Assembly: GCA_025667525.1 (NCBI GenBank)
Contig: CM046876.1
Span: forward strand, 482,380,557 to 482,444,556
Length of the DNA: 64,000 bases
Origin: Glebionis coronaria
Lineage: Eukaryota > Streptophyta > Magnoliopsida > Asterales > Asteraceae
Direction of reading: 5' to 3'
In this document: positions 57,511 through 64,000 of the stretch, in pieces
How the letters are laid out: every line of letters begins with the position of its first letter
Position numbering within the stretch: the first letter of the stretch is position 1
The notes under the pieces: model-generated
The model's input: the letters and a program-made list of their open reading frames with translations, nothing else
Database searches by the model: none
Told to the model about the DNA's origin: nothing
Made by a program: the position numbers and the translations under genes

Positions 57511-60374
57511 GCCTTAGAAGACTTGGATTCATTTGGTTGTTCAACAAGAACAGACTTGGTTCTCATAACAACCCCATTTTCATCCCTGTTTGAATGAAAT
57601 TCCCAGTTAACCCCAATTGGTGTTGACAATGCCTTAGAAATATAATGAAACCTGTTGCATGTCATAGAAATACCAGTAGAATTAGGGTTCTGGTCTTGTT
57701 TTGGTCTCCATGTTAAGCTAGTAGAAGCTTTAGACCTAGTTCCCTGTGGTTGCAAATACCTAGGTTTAGCAGTGTTTCTATCAGCGCTGAAATTTCTCTT
57801 GTCAGCGCCCCGATTACTCTTATCAGCGTTGAACCTAGGGTTTGCTACAGGAACCCATTGCCTATTTGACCAAGTGTTTGACTTTTGAAAAGGTCTTAGG
57901 CCTTGTGTGTTAGACCCTCTAGAAAAGAATGGGGCTGGTCTAACAACTTGTGAACTTTTGTTCACAAAGGTATTGGGTCTGACAGTGTTTGACCTATGTT
58001 GACTTTTGTCAGCGCTGAAATGGTTCCTATCAGCGTTGACATTGGAAGCATTGACACATTTGTAGGCCAAATGTGAAAAGCTCCCACATGTGTAACAAGC
58101 TTTTCTAGACATAGTCTTAGGTCTAGAAGCAAAGAAGCCTGTTCCATGATTACTAACTTGGCTTTTTGGAGACCTAGTATTCCTATACATCTCTGCATAC
58201 TTAACACTAGGTTTTCTAACAGCTTGTGGGCCAAGGTCAACAGCTTTGCCAGTGGTAGGGTGTGTGATCTTAATAGGTTTAGGATCATCAATTGGTTTTG
58301 TGATTGGTGTGGGCTCATTTGGATTTTCACACAACAACCCTCCCTTAACAAACAAAGTGTGGTTAGCTTTCTTCCACTCTTCTAGGTCAGTCAGCTTTTG
58401 CTGATATTCTTCAACTGGGGAAGTCACTCTAGGTGGAGGAATAAACTCCTTCTCTTGGCATTCTGGCAAGCCAGTCCAAGATAAGTCCTTTGATTGGACA
58501 CCATAGAAATCCCCAGCTGGTGGTGGAACAACAGTATAATTATTCATCCCAATCCCATTCATATCCTTAGAGTCTCTTTGTTTACTAACACACTCTCCTA
58601 GGGATTGTGTGGCCTTATCAAATCTCTGGATTTTAAGACTCACATTATCTTTATTTTTGTTAGCCTCTTCTAACTGAGCTATCAAATCAAGATTAACCCT
58701 ATTTACTATATCTTGAATATCCTTACTCTGATGTAACTCATGTTTTAAGATATTTATTTGATCCTTTAAATCAAACTCCATTTTCTTATACTCAGATACT
58801 GTCTTTTCTGTTTGGGTAAGAGCAACTTGATAGTTAGATACTTTGCATCTTTCAGTACTTGCCTCATCTAATAATTTAACTATCTCTTGTTTTAATTTTT
58901 CAGTATTTAAACGACAACCCTTAGAACAGAAAGCATCATCATATACCTCATTATCTGATGAAGAGGAGGAGTGTGCCATGAGAGCATATTCAGCATGCTC
59001 TTCTTTAACCTCAGCAACCAAAGCTCTGTCCTCTTCTTCATTCTTAGCCATCCAGCTCCAATCCCATTCTCCAACACCATCAATTTGTTGAACAGCAACC
59101 ATGGCCTTGGGATCTGGGTTCTTAATCATTTGGCTAGAAGGCTTCCCAGCATCAGATCTTCTTGGAGATCTACATTCCCTCATAAAGTGCCCCATCCTAT
59201 GACAGTTGTAGCACTCCACCTTGGATTTATCAAATCCAGCAACATCCTTAGCATTAAAGGTCATCTTCTTCTTGAACCTTTTATTGAACCTGTTTGCTCT
59301 TAAACTTACAAGAGCCATAGTCCACTTGATGTCCATCTCTTCCAATTGTTCATCACTTATCTGCTCAAGATCTTCATATGTAATCCTTGAATCACTGGGC
59401 AAAGAAGCAATGAATGCACACACAGTATCAAGATCAAAACCAGCAGGTTTAATTCTATCAGCGCCATGATTGTGTGTGTCAGCGCTTGAGTACAAAGCGT
59501 TGACAGGATATGATCCAGCGCTGACAGATTGACATCCAGCGCTGACACCTTGAGACCCAGAGGCTGAATGTCCATAGAAGTTCATGGAATCAAATTGGCC
59601 TTCACTTTGTGAAAAGAAGGCCATGTTGCTACTGGAAGATTTGTTATCACTCTCCAATTGCCATTCATTCTCCAACAGCCTTAACTTGTTGAAGATGTCA
59701 TCAAACCTGGAAGTCTTGTGGGTGTTATTGACAAGAATAGATCTTGTCTCAATCTTCCATACATCACCAAGGCTTTTGAGAAAAGTAGCATTCAATTCAG
59801 GATCATCAATCTGTTTTCCCATGAAGGAAAGTTGACTTGTGATGTCAAGAAGTCTACTTCTCACACTGCTGAGATTCTCATTAGGTTGAGCTTTAAAGAC
59901 AGCATACTCATGCAATAGTTGCTTCTTCTTTTCTTCTTTTGTATCAGCATTGCCACCATGTGCTACTTCAAGAGCTTCCCAAAGCTCTTTTGCAGACTCA
60001 AAACGTTTGTACTTGTGCTGATTCTCATGACCTAGGGCATGTTTCAAGATATTCAAGATTTTCATGTCCACCCTCTTCTTGGCTATATCTTCAACAGCAA
60101 CAGCTCTCCCATCTTCAGGTTTTTCCACCTTATCAGATTCAGGACAATTAGGAACAGCTGTCCTTGTGGCAATAGCAGCAGTAATCTTTGCTGCTTTATC
60201 GAATGTGTTCCCATATTCGATAATTTCCCAAAGAGTGTAGTCATGAATAGCTATGTATTGCTCAAAATTGGACTTCCAAAGCTCAAAGTTCCTGGCATCA
60301 AACATGGGAATTTTGATACTAGGGTTTGAGAAGTTGTTTTGTAGCAAAGCAGGAGGTTGATTTGTGCCAAACAT
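57489..60374 (-). CDS. gag: E5 gag, intact
   Basis: 961 residues from ATG 60374 ([17 protein letters not shown]). The capsid part has [33 protein letters not shown] and [20 protein letters not shown] knuckle [14 protein letters not shown] is followed by an acidic region and a long coiled coil ([14 protein letters not shown] onward). A second cluster [14 protein letters not shown] follows. Near the end, ADK/ADR motifs recur every seven residues ([17 protein letters not shown]) where the TCAGCG repeat lies. It stops at 57489, 18 nt before the acceptor-like site; pol is in the -1 frame. Confidence 0.88.
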   Translation of the reverse strand: MFGTNQPPALLQNNFSNPSIKIPMFDARNFELWKSNFEQYIAIHDYTLWEIIEYGNTFDKAAKITAAIATRTAVPNCPESDKVEKPEDGRAVAVEDIAKKRVDMKILNILKHALGHENQHKYKRFESAKELWEALEVAHGGNADTKEEKKKQLLHEYAVFKAQPNENLSSVRSRLLDITSQLSFMGKQIDDPELNATFLKSLGDVWKIETRSILVNNTHKTSRFDDIFNKLRLLENEWQLESDNKSSSSNMAFFSQSEGQFDSMNFYGHSASGSQGVSAGCQSVSAGSYPVNALYSSADTHNHGADRIKPAGFDLDTVCAFIASLPSDSRITYEDLEQISDEQLEEMDIKWTMALVSLRANRFNKRFKKKMTFNAKDVAGFDKSKVECYNCHRMGHFMRECRSPRRSDAGKPSSQMIKNPDPKAMVAVQQIDGVGEWDWSWMAKNEEEDRALVAEVKEEHAEYALMAHSSSSSDNEVYDDAFCSKGCRLNTEKLKQEIVKLLDEASTERCKVSNYQVALTQTEKTVSEYKKMEFDLKDQINILKHELHQSKDIQDIVNRVNLDLIAQLEEANKNKDNVSLKIQRFDKATQSLGECVSKQRDSKDMNGIGMNNYTVVPPPAGDFYGVQSKDLSWTGLPECQEKEFIPPPRVTSPVEEYQQKLTDLEEWKKANHTLFVKGGLLCENPNEPTPITKPIDDPKPIKITHPTTGKAVDLGPQAVRKPSVKYAEMYRNTRSPKSQVSNHGTGFFASRPKTMSRKACYTCGSFSHLAYKCVNASNVNADRNHFSADKSQHRSNTVRPNTFVNKSSQVVRPAPFFSRGSNTQGLRPFQKSNTWSNRQWVPVANPRFNADKSNRGADKRNFSADRNTAKPRYLQPQGTRSKASTSLTWRPKQDQNPNSTGISMTCNRFHYISKALSTPIGVNWEFHSNRDENGVVMRTKSVLVEQPNESKSSKAWVPKEN

Positions 60375-60462
60375 GATGTTTTTAGGGTTTTGAGAATTTT
60401 AGGGTTTTTAGGGTTTGGTGTTTTAGGGTTCTGCGTTACTTAAAGATCAAAAGTTTCTCAAC
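60375..60462 (-). promoter_or_regulatory. E5 leader with telo-box-like motifs
   Basis: The short leader between primer binding site and gag has four AACCCTAAA-type motifs in sense, at about 60,380, 60,397, 60,407 and 60,421. This is the plant telo-box motif common in leaders of translation-related genes. Its role here is inferred only. Confidence 0.6.
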
Positions 60463-60478
60463 AAGCTCTGATACCACT
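60463..60478 (-). other. E5 primer binding site
   Basis: In sense AGTGGTATCAGAGCTT directly after the 5' LTR; standard tRNA-Met type. Confidence 0.85.
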
Positions 60479-60978
60479 TGTTGATCCCAAACTTAGATCG
60501 ATTAAGCTTTGTGTATACGAGATTAGATCAAGTACTACACGTAGAGAAACCTTTGCTTATGAGTAAAGTAACAAAGTGTTATGCGGAATTAACACTTGAT
60601 CTAAAACACAATGATGTTAAACAAACTTTCACTTGTATTAGAATGATTCTTGTTGATTACAATGAAAGAGCTTAACAATCGAAAACTATGAAAACTGATA
60701 TATGACTTTAACCTAAAAGACCTTCTTTTATAGAACAAGAAGTCTTGTACAATAAGCTACGAATCAACTATTCTAGGTAAAGATAATAATAGAAAATACA
60801 ATGTTGTGCTTATCTTTACCATACATAAATAAAGAAACAAATAAACAAGAGATATTCTATCAGTGTCAATCTTCAAGGCTGTCAGCGTTGACTTCTATCA
60901 GCGTCCAATGTCAATCTATCAGCGTTGACTTTCTTCTTATCAGCGTTTGGTGATCTGACCCATATTTTATTCCCAACA
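60479..60978 (-). repeat. E5 5' LTR
   Basis: 500 bp, with TCAGCG cores at 60882, 60898, 60919 and 60940 at the same relative places as in the 3' LTR. Confidence 0.95.
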
Positions 60979-63948
60979 CTTAAATAGGTAACAAGGATAC
61001 AATTTTAAGCAAACAAGAGGAAATCAAGCTCATTTATGATGAAAAGACAAGAGAAGGATAAAAAATGACAAGCCATTTAAAGATGAAGGACCTATCTTGA
61101 CAATATTCAAAAGTTGAGGGACTTAAATGCAAACTTTGGAAAAGTCAAGATTAAAGTCAAACTTGGTCAAACTTCAAGTCAACAAAGTCAAGGGACTCAA
61201 ATAAACAAGATTCCAAGTCAAAGGACCTAAATTGTCAAAAGAATGAAGAAAGGAGCTCATTTGAATAATCTGTTAAAGAAAGGTGCTGAAATTGTCAACT
61301 TTACAAATACTTTGTGCTTGATCCGTGTGAATACACTCTCAACCAATCAGAAGGCTAGAAAAATGGTTTTGGATTGCCACCTAATGTGCCAGCTGGCCAC
61401 TAACAGATACTTTTTATTTAAATAAATAAAGATAAAGCTGAGTGGGGCACATTTAATATTCATTGACCACTCACAAACAGCCAGCCAATATTCATGATAT
61501 CCAAAACGGATAATGATCCGTGTGAGAGGCCAGTATTCAATGAAATGATGACACGTGTCATCTTCTCCAAGAACGAGCCCAGAACCAAAGATGAGCTACA
61601 CGGCATTTCAAGATATACTTTCTACATGAAAAAGACTCCGAATAAGAAGACGAATTCACCTACACAACTTAATTAGACTAAAGATCAAAGGATTTAAAAA
61701 CCCCTTTATGTTCTTAGAGACAAATCTACAATTCACCAGTTCTTGACACTTGGCATCTCCCCATTGGATGAGACACGTCAACCACTCCAACAACTCATCA
61801 TCAACTCTCTATAAATAGCAGCTAGTTACTTCATTTTTAGTGTGTAGTTAAGTGTGAAAAAACACACACTTGTAATTTTCTCTCCCAATTTCTAGTTTAC
61901 ATTTCATAGCTAGCTTCTCTCAAGTGTTTGACACACACTTGAGAGGTAGTTATTCAGTTAGATTCTGTAACCACTTTTCCCTCCTAAATCAATAAAAGCA
62001 CAAAAATATTCATCTCATACTCTTATCTTCATTTACTCTACTTAATCCTGCATTTCTGTTAATGCTTTGTGATGTCATTGATCATAACTGATCAATGAAG
62101 TGTTTCTAAGTTGTTTTGGAAGCTATCTAGTTTGATTCAGCCTAGCAGTTCACTCCAGTTCCTATTGTAGCAGTTTAGTAGCAGATCTTGTTGATTTGAT
62201 CCAGAAATGGTGTATGGAGGTGATATGGTTGTAGATTGTAGCTGAATTGGGTTTGAAGGAAGTAGTATTAGAGAGTACAGCACTCCTCTACTCCATCAAC
62301 GGAGGCTTCTAGCTAAAAGGTTTCACAAATCTGATTTTGGTTCCCCTGAATTGCTATGCATGCTAAATTCCTAGTTTAAACATTACTTGCTGAAATGATT
62401 AAGTGTTTAGCTTTGTTCTAGCTTAATTGAGTAATCTTGTAGCTTAAATTTGAGTTTGCTTGATTTCAGATTTCATTTTCATTAGTAAAAAGTCATAGAG
62501 TGCATTTTGTTATTAGGTGTGTTTGCAAAGTTGAATTCAGTCCATTCTACTCTCATTTCATTCACTAAACAAGACTTGATAGCAGTCATAGCCTGATTCA
62601 CTCTTGTACTCCAAATTGCTTTGTAAAAGTTGATAACAGTTTTCTGAAATGGTGTTTGGATTTGCCTAGTTTTTATGATTCAAGATTGATAGATTCTGTG
62701 ATAAGTGTTCATTTACATTTAGTAACATAGTGGTAACACATTTGTTCAGTTTTGAAGTCAAATAATTGGTAAAAAGGCAATTGGTTAGAAAAAAGTTTGG
62801 GTCAAGTATTTTCATCAGTTTATTCAGAAAACTTGCTAGATTCAAATCAATGCCATGTATTCATTACTTAACCATTTTGCTTGAAGCCAGTTCTCAGTTG
62901 AAGTTTAACATCCAAAGATTAAGTTTGTAAAAGGAAATTCTACAGTATCTAGTTTTCATTGAGAAATGAGCTTTTTAATAAGCTCAATAGCATTTGCAAG
63001 TTTCTGTAATAAGATCCAAACTGTTTTCTTGAATCTCCATTTCTACTTCATAAATGTGCTCATTTTCTTTCACAAACCTTGTTACAAACATGTCATGAGT
63101 GAGTTCTGAAATTTTTAGCTTATTGAAAAATCTGGTCAACGTTGGTCAAATAAGCTCTTTTCAGCTTAAAATCAGTTTCCAGCTTATCTAGTTAATCATT
63201 TTCAAATTGGAAAGACATTCCATACTCCTTGTCAGCTGTTTAACAAGATTGAGCATTAAAATCTAATTGTGGAAGTCTGAATTTTCAGTTTGCTTAAAGT
63301 TGGCTTATTTGAATAAGCTAATTTGAGTTTCACTAGCTTTTAAGCAGATTCCTTTTTCATACCTAGCTATTTTCCATTTTAAGCCTTTAAAAACAAACTA
63401 GAGCTTAATTGGTCCATTAATAAGCTCATACGAGCTTATTCATTTAGTTGTGCCCGTTTTTGGAAAACTTTACAAGTTAATTGCTCTTTGGTCCTTCTTG
63501 TTTGTAACAGTGTTCATTTGTTGCTAAACTTGCTTAAATTTAGGGTTTGCTAGATTTTAGTCCCTAAAGTTTCAAATTTTTGTCATATTCAGTTAGGAAG
63601 TTTGTTAATTGGTTAAAAAGTGGTTACTAGTTTGTTAGAATTTACACTTTCGGTCCTTATAGTTTCTGAACTTTACATTCTAGTCCTTTAACTTTAACTT
63701 AGTTTACATTTCAAGCACATTTACTTTCAAGCATTTAATTTTTTACTTTTTGTGAATATTACTTGGTATTTGCAAAGTGTTTTACGGATACGTAGTTTAA
63801 TATTTTTCACTCTTTTTACGTGTTGATTGAAATAGACATAGACTTCCAAATACCCTAACAACCAAGAACAATTAAATATTTGAGATTTTTAGGACTTTCA
63901 ATTTGTCAAGAATCGAGAGAAAACGAAATTCAAAATACTCAATATCAA

Positions 63949-64000
63949 CCATTTCTCAGTAAACTACAGTAGTTTTTGAACATCATCTATCACCATATAC
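63949..64000. other. Right flank of E1
   Basis: Starts with the second ACCAT target-site copy. The remaining 47 bp are too short to identify. Confidence 0.7.

Larger units (their letters stand above)
48971..60978 (-). mobile_element. E5: SIRE-type Ty1/copia retrotransposon, nearly intact
   Basis: 12,008 bp with TSD CTTAA in the E1 3' LTR. LTRs of 500 bp (TGTTGATCCC...TTCCCAACA) differ at two positions. The sense order on the - strand is LTR, primer binding site, gag, protease, integrase, RT, RNase H, 1.25-kb spacer, ORF3, polypurine tract, LTR. Gag and ORF3 are fully open; pol has one frameshift at the RT/RNase H boundary. A ~21-nt repeat with core TCAGCG recurs throughout, in coding and non-coding parts. 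Confidence 0.94.
4033..63948 (+). mobile_element. E1: Athila-type Ty3/gypsy retrotransposon, host of four nested elements
   Basis: The outermost element. Its 3.07-kb LTRs start TGATATGAGC and end ACTCAATATCA, and are flanked by the same 5-bp TSD ACCAT at 4028-4032 and 63949-63953. The order is LTR, primer binding site, gag, protease, reverse transcriptase, RNase H, integrase, long non-coding spacer, polypurine tract, LTR. The Athila assignment rests on the TGGCGCC primer binding site, the gag and protease type, the FMDD box of the RT and the very long LTRs. E2 split it between gag and protease, E4 between protease and RT, and E5 within the 3' LTR. Without the insertions and their TSDs it is about 14.6 kb. 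Several in-frame stops make it non-functional. Confidence 0.93.
48854..63948 (+). repeat. E1 3' LTR, split by E5
   Basis: LTR sequence at 48854-48970 and 60984-63948. E5 and one TSD copy lie between. The reassembled length is 3,082 bp against 3,069 for the 5' LTR; small indels account for the difference. Confidence 0.93.

Overview
The window is plant nuclear DNA made almost entirely of LTR retrotransposons nested inside one another. I see no host gene, rRNA or tRNA gene. The organism is a flowering plant, most likely Asteraceae. That is an inference: the Tekay-type pol with an FIDD catalytic box, the acidic ORF ahead of its gag and the SIRE-type elements with a long extra ORF after pol resemble proteins I know from that family.

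Five elements can be delimited to the base, each with matching 5-bp target-site duplications (TSDs). E1 is an Athila-type Ty3/gypsy element on the + strand (4033-63948, TSD ACCAT) and contains the other four. E2 is a Tekay-type Ty3/gypsy element on the - strand (9508-33746, TSD CCTAC), inserted between gag and protease of E1. E3 is a SIRE-type Ty1/copia element on the - strand (21081-33439, TSD ACGGG), inserted in the 5' LTR of E2. E4 is a gag-only, non-autonomous LTR element on the - strand (34798-43819, TSD TCCCA), inserted between protease and reverse transcriptase of E1. E5 is a second SIRE-type element on the - strand (48971-60978, TSD CTTAA), inserted in the 3' LTR of E1. The left flank (1-4027) holds minisatellites and a decayed gypsy LTR with a pol scrap; 63949-64000 is the right flank.

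Relative ages follow from nesting and LTR comparison by eye. E1 LTRs differ by a few percent and E2 LTRs by roughly 2 percent. E3 LTRs differ at 5 of 869 sites (all transitions), E5 at 2 of 500, and E4 at none of 323. E1 and E2 are broken by stops and frameshifts. E3 and E5 are nearly intact but each has at least one frameshift. E4 looks newly inserted although it has no pol.

The most unusual content is RNA-level structure in the copia-type and gag-only elements. E3 has a predicted 949-nt phase-0 intron in its ORF3, filled by six ~102-bp tandem units that each form two hairpins with compensated stems. E4 carries about six ~150-bp tandem units, each with four hairpins whose stems also covary, downstream of its gag ORF. 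E5 is sprinkled with a ~21-nt repeat (core TCAGCG) in LTRs, spacers, gag, the integrase/RT linker and ORF3. E3 and E5 share a splice-acceptor-like signature exactly at the gag/pol junction.
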